DNA of 64,000 nt from Paracoccus benzoatiresistens (GCF_026913015.1 NZ_JAPTYD010000001.1:186001-250000); one strand, 5' to 3'. Shown: positions 18,218 through 27,260, counted from the stretch's first letter. Notes: a model not told the origin generated them from the sequence alone. Translations and numbers: made by a program.

Positions 18218-19960
18218 ATGAACCTCTTTACCGATCTGCGCGGCGTCGTTCTGGCCGCGCTGGACCAGATGGTGCAGGCGGGCGAACTGCCGCAGGGCCT
18301 GGATTTCGCCAATGTGGCCGTGGAACCCCCGCGCGATCCCGCCCATGGCGACATGGCCACCAATGCCGCGATGGTGCTGGCCAAGCCCGCCGGCATGAAG
18401 CCGCGCGAGATCGCGGACAGGCTGGCCGCCCGCCTGACCGATCCGCGCGTCAGTGCGGCCGAGGTCGCGGGGCCGGGCTTCCTGAACCTGCGCCTGTCCC
18501 CCGCCGTCTGGCAGGGCGTTGTCGGAACCGCCCTTCGCGAGGGCGCGGATTTCGGGCGATCCGCCATGGGCGCGGGCCAAAGGGTCAACGTGGAATTCGT
18601 CAGCGCCAATCCCACCGGCCCGATGCATGTGGGCCATGTGCGCGGCGCGGTCTTCGGCGATGCGCTGGCGAACCTGCTGGCGTTCTCGGGCCATGAGGTG
18701 ACGCGCGAATACTATATCAACGACGGCGGAGCACAGGTCGATGTGCTGGCCCGGTCCGCCTACGAGCGGTACCGCGAGGCGAACGGGCTGGAGCCCGAGA
18801 TCCGCGAAGGGCTTTATCCCGGCGATTACCTGATCCCGGTGGGCGAGGCGCTGAAGGCGAAATACGGCACGACCCTGCTGGAAAGGCCCGAATCCGACTG
18901 GCTGGCCGAGGTGCGCGATTTCGCCACCGACGCGATGATGGCGATGATCCGCGAGGATCTGGCGGCCCTTGGCGTCCGCATGGATGTCTATTCCAGCGAA
19001 AAGGCGCTGTACGGCACCGGCCAGATCGAGGCCGCCATCGAGCGTCTTCGGTCGATGGACCTGATCTATCGCGGCGTGCTGGAACCGCCGAAGGGCAAGC
19101 TGCCCGAGGATTGGGAAGAGCGCGAGCAACTTCTGTTCCGGTCCACCGCGCATGGCGACGACGTGGACCGGCCGATCCAGAAATCGGACGGCGCCTGGAC
19201 CTATTTCGCCCCCGACATCGCCTATCACTGGTCGAAGATCGACCGGGGCTTCGACCAGCTGATCGATGTCTTCGGCGCCGACCACGGCGGCTATGTCAAG
19301 CGGATGAACGCGGCTGTCGCGGCGCTGTCGAACGGGCGGGTGCCGCTGGACATCAAGCTGATCCAGCTGGTGAAGCTTTTCAAGAACGGCGAGCCCTTCA
19401 AGATGTCCAAGCGCGCGGGCACATTCGTCACCCTGCGCGACGTGGTCGAGGAAGCGGGCGCGGACGTGACTCGCTTCATCATGTTGACGCGCAAGAACGA
19501 CGCGGCGCTGGATTTCGATTTCGCCAAGGTGCTGGAGCAGTCCAAGGACAACCCGGTCTGGTATGTCCAGTATGCCAGCGCGCGGGTTCATTCGGTGCTG
19601 CGCCGCGCAACTGATTCGGGCATCGATGTGGGTGATTCGGCCTTGGCGGGTGCGGATCTGACCCGTCTGGCCCATCCGGCGGAACTGGATCTCGCGCGGA
19701 AAGTTGCCGAATGGCCGAGGCTTGTCGAACATGCCGCCCGCGCCCATGAGCCGCACCGGATCGCGTTTTTCCTGTATGAAATCGCGTCGGACCTGCATTC
19801 GCTGTGGAATCGCGGCAATGACGATACCTCCCTGCGTTTCGTGCAGGATGGCGATCCGGACACGTCGCAAGCGAAAATCGCGCTGGTGCGTGCAGTTGGC
19901 GTTGTTATTTCAAGTGGTCTTGCTATCCTTGGGGTCACACCGGTCAAGGAAATGCGCTGA
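18218..19960 (+). CDS. argS: arginyl-tRNA synthetase
   Basis: A 580-residue class Ia synthetase that charges arginine. The N-terminal additional domain (residues 1-110) with [19 protein letters not shown] is typical of Arg[16 protein letters not shown] is the HIGH motif and [12 protein letters not shown] the KMSKS loop. A DALR anticodon-binding domain occupies the last 120 residues. The ATG at 18218 follows AGGAAAGCGATA. The divergent 287-bp gap to the helicase gene should hold its promoter, but I could not pick convincing -35/-10 boxes. It heads an argS-SPOR-nagZ-scpA-scpB gene order. Confidence 0.95.
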   Translation: MNLFTDLRGVVLAALDQMVQAGELPQGLDFANVAVEPPRDPAHGDMATNAAMVLAKPAGMKPREIADRLAARLTDPRVSAAEVAGPGFLNLRLSPAVWQGVVGTALREGADFGRSAMGAGQRVNVEFVSANPTGPMHVGHVRGAVFGDALANLLAFSGHEVTREYYINDGGAQVDVLARSAYERYREANGLEPEIREGLYPGDYLIPVGEALKAKYGTTLLERPESDWLAEVRDFATDAMMAMIREDLAALGVRMDVYSSEKALYGTGQIEAAIERLRSMDLIYRGVLEPPKGKLPEDWEEREQLLFRSTAHGDDVDRPIQKSDGAWTYFAPDIAYHWSKIDRGFDQLIDVFGADHGGYVKRMNAAVAALSNGRVPLDIKLIQLVKLFKNGEPFKMSKRAGTFVTLRDVVEEAGADVTRFIMLTRKNDAALDFDFAKVLEQSKDNPVWYVQYASARVHSVLRRATDSGIDVGDSALAGADLTRLAHPAELDLARKVAEWPRLVEHAARAHEPHRIAFFLYEIASDLHSLWNRGNDDTSLRFVQDGDPDTSQAKIALVRAVGVVISSGLAILGVTPVKEMR

Positions 19961-20033
19961 AGTCACAAGGCGCCCCCGCCGGTTGGAACGGGCAGTCAAG
20001 TTCAAGCCGGATCAACCGGCAGGCAGGCAGGCT

Positions 20034-21179
20034 ATGGCAGTGATGGATTTCCGCGAAGGCGGCTATGTGTTCTCGCGTCACAAGGTGAAGCGCGAATTCT
20101 CGTATGACGGGGCCGGCTGGGACGACCAGCAGGAGGACCGGGCACAGTTCGGGCCGGACGGGCAGGGGGGCGACAGCCTGACGACCCGCTTCGCGCGGCT
20201 GACGCATTACCTGGGCGCGGTCGCCTCGGTGGCGCTGATGGTCGGGCTGATGGTCTGGGGCTGGCAGCTGGTGTCGCGCGACGTGTCGGGCGTTCCGGTG
20301 ATCCGCGCCATCGTGGGCGACGCCCGCACCGCGCCGACCGAACCCGGCGGAGAGCTGACCAACTATACCGGCTATGCCGTCAACAACGTGGCCGAGGGGG
20401 TCGAGCATCAGCCCGCCCAGCAGGTCGCCATCGCCCCGGCCCCCGTGGGCCTCTCGGACGAGGACGTCGCCATGGGCCAGCTGGGCGCCACCGCCCGCGA
20501 GCCCGCCACCACCTCCGAGGTTCCGCTGAGCTTTGCGGGCGAGCCCATCGTGCCGCTGTCCGACAGCGAGGCCCGCGCCCTTGCCGAAGCCCAGGCCGCA
20601 GCCGAGGCGCAGCGCCTGGCCATGGCCGACAGCGCGGTCCAGGACGCCGCGATCAGCGACGCCCCGGCCAGCGAGGGCCCGGTGAACGAGGCGCTGACCG
20701 ATGAAAACGGCGCCCCCGCCCAAGGCGCCGCCATCACCGAGGCCCTGGTCCAAGCGCAGGCCGAGGCCAATCCAGGCGTGCTGACCGCCTCGACCCGGCC
20801 CGCGCCGCGTCCGCGCAGCACGCGCGTCGCCTCGGCCGGGACCACCGCGACCGATGCCCGCCCCGTGGCACCCGAGGCGCGCCCTGCCGAAGCGCCCGAA
20901 ACGCGTCCCGAAGCCGCGCCCGCGCCGGTCTCCTCGGCCAGCGGCCCGCAGGTGCAGCTTGGCGCCTTTGACAGCGATAGCATCGCGGCCAGGGAGTGGA
21001 ACCGGCTGATGAACAAACATGTCGTCTTCGGCGGCAAGCAGCAGGTGATCCAGCAGCACAAGTCGAACGGCCGCACCTTCTGGCGCCTGCGCGTCGCGGG
21101 CTTTGATTCGCTGTCCGAAGCACGCCAGTTCTGCGCCGCGCTGAAATCGGCCGGCACGGACTGCCTTGCCCTGAACTGA
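20034..21179 (+). CDS. SPOR-domain inner-membrane protein
   Basis: A 381-residue bitopic protein predicted to bind denuded septal peptidoglycan. After a 60-residue cytoplasmic region there is one membrane helix (about residues 60-82, YLGAVASVALMVGLMVWGW), then a long periplasmic Ala/Pro/Glu-rich linker, then a SPOR domain over the last 75 residues (VQLGAFDSDSIAAREWNRL to FCAALKSAGTDC). Start ATG 20034 follows AGGCAGGCAG; another ATG three codons later is possible. The stop overlaps the nagZ ATG (TGATG). The location between argS and nagZ, with a peptidoglycan-recycling enzyme next, supports a cell-envelope or division role. Confidence 0.88.
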   Translation: MAVMDFREGGYVFSRHKVKREFSYDGAGWDDQQEDRAQFGPDGQGGDSLTTRFARLTHYLGAVASVALMVGLMVWGWQLVSRDVSGVPVIRAIVGDARTAPTEPGGELTNYTGYAVNNVAEGVEHQPAQQVAIAPAPVGLSDEDVAMGQLGATAREPATTSEVPLSFAGEPIVPLSDSEARALAEAQAAAEAQRLAMADSAVQDAAISDAPASEGPVNEALTDENGAPAQGAAITEALVQAQAEANPGVLTASTRPAPRPRSTRVASAGTTATDARPVAPEARPAEAPETRPEAAPAPVSSASGPQVQLGAFDSDSIAAREWNRLMNKHVVFGGKQQVIQQHKSNGRTFWRLRVAGFDSLSEARQFCAALKSAGTDCLALN

Positions 21180-22165
21180 TGGCCGCCAATGCCACGATCC
21201 TGGGCGGCATTGCCGGGGCCGAACTGACCGCGGCAGAGCGGGACTTCTTCCGCGCCGCCGACCCTTGGGGCTTTATCCTGTTCGGCCGCAATGTCGAAAG
21301 CCCCAACCAGCTGCGCCGCCTGACCGGCGACCTGCGCGAAGCCTTGGGCCGCGACGCGGTCATCACCGTCGATCAGGAAGGTGGCCGGGTGCAGCGCCTG
21401 CGCGCTCCGCACTGGACCGACTGGCCCGAACCGCTGGACCAGGCGCCCGCCGGGCCGCGCGCCATGTGGCTGCGCTATCACCTGATCGGGCGGGAACTGC
21501 GCGCGGTTGGCATCGACAGCAACTGCGCGCCCACCCTGGATGTGGCGCATGCCGACACGCATCCCTTTCTGCGCAGCCGCTGCCTGGGATCGGATCCCGA
21601 TGCGGTTGCCACGCTCGGCCGGGCGGCTGCCGACGGGATGCTGGCCGCGGGCGTGTTGCCGGTGATGAAGCACATGCCGGGCCATGGCCGCGCCGTGGCC
21701 GACAGCCACCACGACCTGCCCGCCGTTGCCGCGCCCGAAGCCGAGCTGGACGCCATCGATTTTGCCCCGTTCCGCGCGTTGAACGACCTGCCGATGGGCA
21801 TGACCGCGCACATCCGCTTCACCGCCCTAGATGAATCTCCTGCCACGGCATCCCCGCGGATGATCGGCGTGATCCGCGACCGGATTGGCTTTGACGGGCT
21901 GCTGATGACCGACGACATCACCATGAAGGCGCTGTCGGGGACCGAGGCCGAACGCGCGCGCGCCTCGATCGCGGCGGGCTGCGATCTGGTGCTGCATTGC
22001 AACGGCACCATCGCCAGCATGGAGCCGGTGGTGGCCGCAGCGGGGACCATGTCGCCAGGTGCGCAGCGCCGCGCCGAGGCCGCCCTGGCACGGCGCCAGC
22101 CGCCGCAGGACCTGGACCCCGCCGCGCTGATGGCCGAATGGCGCGGTCTGACCCGCACGGCTTGA
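21179..22165 (+). CDS. nagZ: beta-N-acetylhexosaminidase (GH3)
   Basis: A 328-residue family 3 glycosidase that removes N-acetylglucosamine from muropeptides during cytoplasmic peptidoglycan recycling. The NagZ signature KHMPGHGRAVADSHHDLP includes the His/Asp acid-base pair on the mobile loop, and MTDDITMKAL carries the nucleophile Asp. Length matches the one-domain NagZ enzymes (about 330-340). The start codon overlaps the SPOR gene stop. In bacteria with AmpR-controlled beta-lactamase NagZ products act as inducers, but no such genes are in this window. Confidence 0.95.
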   Translation: MAANATILGGIAGAELTAAERDFFRAADPWGFILFGRNVESPNQLRRLTGDLREALGRDAVITVDQEGGRVQRLRAPHWTDWPEPLDQAPAGPRAMWLRYHLIGRELRAVGIDSNCAPTLDVAHADTHPFLRSRCLGSDPDAVATLGRAAADGMLAAGVLPVMKHMPGHGRAVADSHHDLPAVAAPEAELDAIDFAPFRALNDLPMGMTAHIRFTALDESPATASPRMIGVIRDRIGFDGLLMTDDITMKALSGTEAERARASIAAGCDLVLHCNGTIASMEPVVAAAGTMSPGAQRRAEAALARRQPPQDLDPAALMAEWRGLTRTA

Positions 22166-22217
22166 CACGGCCCCGGCTTCGGCAGACCCTGCCTGCCTTG
22201 CGACAGCCCGAGGCCCC

Positions 22218-23051
22218 GTGACACCGGCAGACATTCCCTATTTGCGCCCCGTTCCCGACACGTCGGTGCCCGATGCGAAGCCCGACCCCGTCGCGCAGCG
22301 CCGCGCGGAAGAAGCCCTGATCGTCGATGTCGAGGGATATGAAGGCCCGTTGGATCTGCTGCTGACGCTGGCGCGGACGCAGAAGGTGGACCTGATGCGG
22401 ATCTCGGTCCTGCATCTGGCCGAGCAGTACCTGGCATTCGTGGAGCAGGCCCGCGCGCTGCGGATCGAGCTGGCCGCCGACTACCTGGTCATGGCCGCCT
22501 GGCTGGCCTTTTTGAAATCCCGCCTCCTGCTGCCTCCCGACCCCGAGGCCGAGGGCCCCTCGGCCGAGGACATGGCCGCCCACCTGGCCTTTCAGCTGGA
22601 ACGCTTGCAGGCGATGCGGCAGGCGGCGGCGCAACTGATGGGGCGCGACCGGCTGGGGATCAGCCGGTTTCCACGCGGCACGCCGGAAGCCGTGGCCAGA
22701 AAGCGGCGGACGGAATGGCAGGCGGGGCTGATCGACCTGATGCGTGCCTATGCCCGGCTGAAGACGCGCAGCGAATTCCGCCCTTATGCCTTCGACCGGC
22801 AGGACGTGTTCACCATGGAACAGGCGCTTGACCGGCTGCGCGGCATGATCGGATATGTCGGCGACTGGACCGATCTCGCCGATTTCCTGCCCGAGGGCTG
22901 GGGCGCCAAGGGCACGCGCCGCCGCTCGGCCACGGCGGCGACCTTTGCCGCAACGCTGGAACTTGCGCGCCAGGGCAGGATCGAGATACGGCAGCCGGGT
23001 GCCTTCGCGCCCATCAGCTTTCGCCGCAAACCCGAGACCGAGCAGCCGTGA
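22218..23051 (+). CDS. scpA: segregation and condensation protein A (kleisin)
   Basis: A 277-residue kleisin that bridges the SMC heads with ScpB in the bacterial condensin. The conserved N-terminal motif VEGYEGPLDLLLTLARTQKV starts near residue 38, followed by ADYLVMAAWLAFLKSRLLLP. A divergent 35-residue N-terminal extension precedes it. I use the GTG at 22218, with CCGAGG 5 bp upstream. The gene overlaps scpB by 4 bp (GTGA), which indicates coupled translation of the two complex partners. Confidence 0.93.
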   Translation: MTPADIPYLRPVPDTSVPDAKPDPVAQRRAEEALIVDVEGYEGPLDLLLTLARTQKVDLMRISVLHLAEQYLAFVEQARALRIELAADYLVMAAWLAFLKSRLLLPPDPEAEGPSAEDMAAHLAFQLERLQAMRQAAAQLMGRDRLGISRFPRGTPEAVARKRRTEWQAGLIDLMRAYARLKTRSEFRPYAFDRQDVFTMEQALDRLRGMIGYVGDWTDLADFLPEGWGAKGTRRRSATAATFAATLELARQGRIEIRQPGAFAPISFRRKPETEQP

Positions 23052-23704
23052 CCGATCCCGCACCCCATTCCGATGCCCTGCCGTCCCTGGCGGAGCAGGA
23101 ACGCATGGTCGAGGCGATCCTGTTCGCATCGAGCCGGCCCGTGACGGTGCGCGACTTGGCCGAGCGCCTGCCTGCCGGCTGCGACCCGGCCGAGGCCCTG
23201 GCGGGGCTGCGCCGGGCCTATGCCGGGCGCGGCGTGGTGCTGGAGCGGATCGGCGACGGTTATGCCTTCCGCACGGCGCCTGATCTGTCCTTCCTGCTGC
23301 AGACCGAAACGGTGGAACAGCGCCGCTTGTCGCGCGCGGCCATCGAGACGCTGGCGATCATTGCCTATCACCAGCCCGTCACCCGGGCCGAGATCGAGGA
23401 AATCCGCGGCGTGGCGGTCAGTCGCGGCACGCTGGACCAGCTGATCGAGATGGAGTGGGTGCGCATCGGCCGCCGCCGGATGACCCCCGGCCGCCCCGCG
23501 ACATTCGTGGTGACCGAAACCTTCCTGGACCATTTCGGCCTGGAATCGGCGCGCGACCTGCCGGGGCTTGCCGAACTGCGCGCGGCGGGGCTGCTGGAAT
23601 CGCGCCCGCCTGTCGAAGGCTTGCGCGTCCCTCTTGCCCTGCGCGACGAGGATGACGATATCGCTGCGACCCCTCCCCCGGAGGATTTGTTCGAGGACGA
23701 CTGA
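23048..23704 (+). CDS. scpB: segregation and condensation protein B
   Basis: A 218-residue ScpB, the winged-helix dimer that binds the ScpA kleisin in the SMC-ScpAB complex. The first winged helix begins at MVEAILFASSRPV (about residue 18) and the second contains LAIIAYHQPVTRAEIEEIRGV, a family signature. An acidic tail (DEDDDIAATPPPEDLFEDD) ends the protein. It starts with GTG inside the scpA stop. The last codon lies 4 bp before the next small gene. Confidence 0.95.
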   Translation: MTDPAPHSDALPSLAEQERMVEAILFASSRPVTVRDLAERLPAGCDPAEALAGLRRAYAGRGVVLERIGDGYAFRTAPDLSFLLQTETVEQRRLSRAAIETLAIIAYHQPVTRAEIEEIRGVAVSRGTLDQLIEMEWVRIGRRRMTPGRPATFVVTETFLDHFGLESARDLPGLAELRAAGLLESRPPVEGLRVPLALRDEDDDIAATPPPEDLFEDD

Positions 23705-23708
23705 CCGC

Positions 23709-23912
23709 ATGAGCCTGAACCAGATCATCAACATGCTGACCCGCATGGTCACCCGCCGCGCCCTGAACTGGGGCATCAACAAGAGCATCGACCGGGTGGC
23801 GAAATCCGGGGGCAAGCCCGCGAAGGTCTCGGCCAAGCAGGCCAGGGACATGCGCACGGCGGTCAAGCGCGCCCGCCAGGCTGCCCGGCTGACCCGCCGC
23901 ATCGGGCGCTGA
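23709..23912 (+). CDS. small basic conserved protein, function unknown
   Basis: A 67-residue, strongly basic protein (many Arg and Lys, few acidic residues) predicted as mostly helical, beginning MSLNQIINMLTRMVTRRALN. No known domain was recognised and there is no signal peptide or membrane segment. It begins 4 bp after the scpB stop, so it is almost certainly in the same operon. A role near chromosome condensation is only suggested by position. It is not TatA-like: the hydrophobic N-terminal helix of TatA is missing, although tatABC follows scpB in several relatives. Confidence 0.65.
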   Translation: MSLNQIINMLTRMVTRRALNWGINKSIDRVAKSGGKPAKVSAKQARDMRTAVKRARQAARLTRRIGR

Positions 23913-23952
23913 CGCTCTCGCCTTTGGCGCGCGGCCGGGCTAGGGCTGCGCG

Positions 23953-25053
23953 ATGGATGACCGATTCGAGATCTTTCTGGTGGCAACGCCAGGGCTGGAA
24001 ACGCCGCTGGCCGCCGAGGCTGCCGCCCTGGGCTGGCAGCCGGCGGTGCAGCCGGGCGGCGTGACCATCACCGGCGGCTGGCCCGATGTCTGGCGCGCGA
24101 ACCTGTGGCTGCGCGGCGCCACGCGGGTGCTGGCGCGCGTGGGCAGCTTTCGCGCGCTGCATCTGGCGCAACTGGACAAGCGGGCGCGGAAGTTCCCTTG
24201 GGCCACGGTCCTGCGGCGGGACGTGCCGGTCCGGGTGGAAACCACCTGCAAGGCCAGCCGCATCTATCACGCGGGCGCGGCCACGCAGCGCATCGAGCGC
24301 GCCATCGCCGAGGAACTGGGCGCCCCCCTTGCGCCTGACGCCGCCCTGGTCGTCAAGGTGCGGATCGAGGATGACCTCGTCACCATCAGCCTGGATACGA
24401 CCGGCGAGTCGCTCCACAAGCGCGGCCACAAGGAAGCGGTCGCCAAGGCCCCGATGCGCGAAACCATGGCCGCGATGTTCCTGCGCGAGATGGGCTTCGA
24501 TGGCAGCCAGCCGGTGTTGGATCCGATGTGCGGATCGGGCACCTTCGTGATCGAGGCCGCCGAGATCGCCACCGGCCTTGCCCCGGGCCGCAGCCGCAGC
24601 TTCGGCTTCCAGCAGCTTGCCAGCTTCGATGCGACGGCATGGGAGGCCATGCGCGCCTTTGCCGCGCCGCCCGCGACACCCGCGCAGTTCTTCGGCAGCG
24701 ACCGCGACGCAGGCGCCATCCGCATGAGCCAGCAGAATGCCGAACGGTCAGGGGTGGCGGCGCTGACCCGCTTCGACTGCCGGGCCATTGGCGACCTGCA
24801 GCGCCCCGACTGCCCGCCGGGCATCATCATCGTGAACCCGCCCTATGGCGCCCGGATCGGCAACAAGGGTCCGCTGTTTGGGCTGCACGCCGCCATGGGG
24901 CAGGTGTTCCGCGAGCGTTTTGCAGGCTGGCGCGTGGGGATCGTGACCAGCGAGGGTGCCTTGGCCAAGGCCACCCAGTTGCCGGTGGAATCCGGGCCGA
25001 TCGTTGCGCATGGCGGGCTGAAGGTGCGGCTGTGGCGGACGGGTCCGCTGTAG
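23953..25053 (+). CDS. THUMP-domain class I SAM-dependent RNA methyltransferase (RlmL-N/YpsC type)
   Basis: A 366-residue RNA N2-guanine methyltransferase candidate. The N-terminal 155 residues form a ferredoxin-like plus THUMP RNA-binding module, and the C-terminal Rossmann domain carries DPMCGSGTFVIEAA (SAM motif I) near residue 195 and the catalytic IIIVNPPYGARIG (NPPY) near residue 295. The NPPY motif is typical of amino-group methylation of bases. It resembles the N-terminal half of E. coli RlmL, which makes m2G2445 in 23S rRNA, but could also modify tRNA. It lies 40 bp after the small basic gene and converges on dcd, with a family A repeat in between. Confidence 0.85.
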   Translation: MDDRFEIFLVATPGLETPLAAEAAALGWQPAVQPGGVTITGGWPDVWRANLWLRGATRVLARVGSFRALHLAQLDKRARKFPWATVLRRDVPVRVETTCKASRIYHAGAATQRIERAIAEELGAPLAPDAALVVKVRIEDDLVTISLDTTGESLHKRGHKEAVAKAPMRETMAAMFLREMGFDGSQPVLDPMCGSGTFVIEAAEIATGLAPGRSRSFGFQQLASFDATAWEAMRAFAAPPATPAQFFGSDRDAGAIRMSQQNAERSGVAALTRFDCRAIGDLQRPDCPPGIIIVNPPYGARIGNKGPLFGLHAAMGQVFRERFAGWRVGIVTSEGALAKATQLPVESGPIVAHGGLKVRLWRTGPL

Positions 25054-25060
25054 CCCCAAG

Positions 25061-25105
25061 GCCGGGGGCGCTTCGCCCCCCGGACCCCCCGGGGATATTT
25101 GGACC
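25061..25105 (+). repeat. intergenic 3'-end repeat, family A, copy 4
   Basis: Starts 7 bp after the methyltransferase stop: GGGGGCGCTTCGCCCCCC, then GGACCCCCCGGGGATATTTGGAC. The hairpin is identical to that of copy 1 over 18 bp. Here the ATGAAGAA part is replaced by CCAGCGTGAA. It lies between convergent genes. Confidence 0.78.
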
Positions 25106-25118
25106 AGCGTGAACCGCC

Positions 25119-26186
25119 TCAGCGGAACTGCTTGGCGAGCTTCAGGCCCTGGCCCTGATAGTTCGACTTGATCCCCGCGCCATACAGCCGCTCGGGCTGC
25201 GCGGCCATGCGTTCATAGACCAGCCGGCCCACGACCTGCCCGTGTTCCAGCACGAATGGCGCCTCGTGGCAGCGCACCTCGAGAACGCCGCGGGCGCCGG
25301 TGCCGGCCTCTCCGATGCCGAAGCCGGGGTCGAAGAAGCCCGCATAATGGACGCGGAATTCGCCCACCATGGCCAGATAGGGGGCCATCTCGGCCGCATA
25401 GTCGGCTGGGATCGCCACCGATTCGCGGCTGACAAGAATGTAGAAGGCGCCCGGATCCAGGATCAGGCTGCCGTCGGTCGTGTGCAGTTCGTCCCAGAAA
25501 TCGCGCGCATCATAGGCGCCGATCCGGTCCAGGTCGATCACGCCGCTGTGCGGCCGGGCGCGATAGCCGACCAGATCCCCGGCGGCGGGTTTCAGATCGA
25601 CCGAAAAGCCCAGGCCGTTGTCGATTAGCGCCTCTCCGCCCACCAGGGGTTCGCGGGCATTCAGGTCGCGCAGTTCCCCGTCCGACAGCACCGCCTGGCC
25701 CTGGCGCAGGCGAAGCTGGTTCAGCCGCATCCCGGGGCGCACCAGCACTGAAAAGCTGCGCGGGCAGATTTCGGCATAAAGCGGGCCGTCATAACCTTCC
25801 GGCAGGCGGTCGAATTCCGTGCCGCCATCGGCCACCAGCCGGGTCAGCAGATCCAGCCGTCCGGTCGAGGATTTGGCATTGGCGACCGCCGTGATGCCGG
25901 CGGGCAGGGCCACGCGCTCCATCAGGGGGACCAGGTAAACGCAGCCGCGTTCCAGCACCGCGCCGCCGGTCAGGTCCATCTGGTGCATCTGCAGATCGGC
26001 CAGGCGGTCCATCACCCGCTGCCCGCGCCCGGCCAGGAAGCTGGCGCGCAGGCGATAGGCGGTGGTGCCCAGTCGCAGGTCCAGCGATGCGGGCTGCACC
26101 TGTTCGGGAATGATCGCCGTATCGGCCGCAATCACGCCGGACCGGATCAGCCCGCGGATGCCGCTGTCGGGAAGAACGCCATTCAT
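25119..26186 (-). CDS. dcd: 2'-deoxycytidine 5'-triphosphate deaminase (double-domain)
   Basis: A 355-residue dCTP deaminase, converting dCTP to dUTP for thymidylate synthesis. It is nearly twice the length of E. coli Dcd (193) because two dUTPase-like jelly-roll halves are fused, the form common in alphaproteobacteria: the first has EQVQPASLDLRLG near residue 30, the second ends with YAGFFDPGFG and KSNYQGQGLK. The start at 26186 was chosen because AAAGGA lies just upstream; the in-frame ATG at 26201 lacks an RBS. Only 16 bp separate the start from the terminator stem of tRNA-Pro, so the gene has little room for its own promoter and may depend on readthrough. Confidence 0.9.
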   Translation of the reverse strand: MNGVLPDSGIRGLIRSGVIAADTAIIPEQVQPASLDLRLGTTAYRLRASFLAGRGQRVMDRLADLQMHQMDLTGGAVLERGCVYLVPLMERVALPAGITAVANAKSSTGRLDLLTRLVADGGTEFDRLPEGYDGPLYAEICPRSFSVLVRPGMRLNQLRLRQGQAVLSDGELRDLNAREPLVGGEALIDNGLGFSVDLKPAAGDLVGYRARPHSGVIDLDRIGAYDARDFWDELHTTDGSLILDPGAFYILVSRESVAIPADYAAEMAPYLAMVGEFRVHYAGFFDPGFGIGEAGTGARGVLEVRCHEAPFVLEHGQVVGRLVYERMAAQPERLYGAGIKSNYQGQGLKLAKQFR

Positions 26187-26202
26187 GCAGGTTCCTTTCA
26201 TG

Positions 26203-26239
26203 CGAAAACGCCCACCCCGGAAAGGGATGGGCGTTTTCG
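26203..26239 (-). terminator. terminator of tRNA-Pro, in the dcd leader
   Basis: A perfect 12-bp inverted repeat, CGAAAACGCCCA at 26203-26214 and TGGGCGTTTTCG at 26228-26239, with additional CCC/GGG pairing inside. On the minus strand the stem ends in GCGTTTTC, giving a short U-run. It starts 3 bp after the CCA end of the tRNA and ends 16 bp before the dcd start codon. Confidence 0.85.
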
Positions 26240-26242
26240 AAA

Positions 26243-26320
26243 TGGTCGGGCCGGCGAGATTCGAACTCGCGGCCTTCCGCCCCCCAGACGGACGCGCTAA
26301 CCAGACTGCGCCACGGCCCG
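26243..26320 (-). tRNA. tRNA-Pro(GGG)
   Basis: A 78-nt cloverleaf read on the minus strand. The acceptor CGGGCCG pairs exactly with CGGCCCG, followed by discriminator A and an encoded CCA. The D arm is GCGC-AGTCTGGTTA-GCGC, the anticodon arm TCCGT-CTGGGGG-GCGGA with U33 and anticodon GGG (reading CCC), the variable loop AGGCC, and the T arm GCGAG-TTCGAAT-CTCGC. It follows the merR gene by about 80 bp on the same strand. Confidence 0.96.
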
Positions 26321-26399
26321 ACGCGCACCGTATAGAGCGATCCGGCAGCGCTGCACAAGGGCCGCAATGCGGAAATCTGCGTGCTTGTTGCAGGAGATG

Positions 26400-26942
26400 T
26401 CAGCAAATCCGCGCAAGGGCGTCGCGCAGCTGCGCCAGCGCCGCCCGATGACGGGGCGCGGCGGCATCCGCGGGGCGCAGGTCGCGCAAACGCGCGTTCA
26501 GCGCCACGACATTGCCCAGCCATCCGGTCAGCGGCGTCTTGCCCAATGGCGAACGCCGGCGGCGATGGCGCGACCGTGGCGCATGAAGGGGCGCCGCTTC
26601 GACCTCGTCCTCGTCCTCGATGATGTCGGTTTCCGGCAGGGGTGCGGTCACATCGACAAGATCGGCCAGTCGCGCCTGTCCGCGTTCGCGCACGGAGGCC
26701 CCGCGGTCACGGGCCAGAAGCTTCTTGGCGCCACGGATCGTCAGCCCTTCGTCGCGCAGGACGGTGCAAAGGCCTGCGGCCAGGCGCACATCGTCGGGCC
26801 GGTAATAGCGCCGCCCATCTGGGCGCTTCATCGGCTTCAGCAGCGAAAACTGCGTTTCCCAATAGCGCAGCACATGAGGAGCAACGCCCAGCAGCCTTGC
26901 AACCTCACCAATCGACCGGAATGCGTCTGCGCCCTTTGTCAT
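26400..26942 (-). CDS. MerR-family transcriptional regulator
   Basis: A 180-residue regulator with an N-terminal MerR winged helix: SIGEVARLLGVAPHVLRYWE (about residues 10-30), then PDGRRYYRPDDVRLAAGL wing. The segment after it (LRDEGLTIRGAKKLLA) is the usual start of the dimerisation helix, but there is no metal-binding cysteine pair, so it is not a metal sensor. The middle is acidic and the C-terminus Arg-rich. It follows ihfA by 15 bp, a pairing I recall from Rhodobacteraceae. The target is unknown. Confidence 0.88.
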   Translation of the reverse strand: MTKGADAFRSIGEVARLLGVAPHVLRYWETQFSLLKPMKRPDGRRYYRPDDVRLAAGLCTVLRDEGLTIRGAKKLLARDRGASVRERGQARLADLVDVTAPLPETDIIEDEDEVEAAPLHAPRSRHRRRRSPLGKTPLTGWLGNVVALNARLRDLRPADAAAPRHRAALAQLRDALARIC

Positions 26943-26957
26943 TCAGTCCGGACCGCC

Positions 26958-27260
26958 CTAGCCCTTGTTCCCGGCCGCCACGCGTTCCTTCATCAGATGC
27001 GAGGGGCGGAAGGACAGCACGCGGCGGGGGGTGATCGGCACTTCCTCGCCCGTCTTGGGATTGCGGCCGATGCGTTCGTTCTTGTCGCGCAGGCTGAAGG
27101 TGCCAAAGGAGGATATCTTCACCTGCTCGCCCTTCACCAGCGCGTTCGAGATATGCTCAAGAACCGATTCGACCAGCTGGGCGGATTCGTGACGTGACAG
27201 GCCGACGTCGCGAAAGACGGCCTCTGCGAGATCCATCCGAGTCAGCGTCTTGTCACTCAT
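26958..27260 (-). CDS. ihfA: integration host factor subunit alpha
   Basis: A 100-residue DNA-bending protein of the HU/IHF family. [19 protein letters not shown] at the N-terminus and [29 protein letters not shown] in the arm are characteristic; the IHF-alpha form is supported by [24 protein letters not shown] inserts a conserved Pro (in NPKTG) into the minor groove, bending DNA by about 160 degrees. It forms a heterodimer with IhfB, whose gene is not in this window. It precedes the MerR gene in a probable two-gene operon and is divergent from the DksA-like gene over 153 bp. Confidence 0.95.
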   Translation of the reverse strand: MSDKTLTRMDLAEAVFRDVGLSRHESAQLVESVLEHISNALVKGEQVKISSFGTFSLRDKNERIGRNPKTGEEVPITPRRVLSFRPSHLMKERVAAGNKG

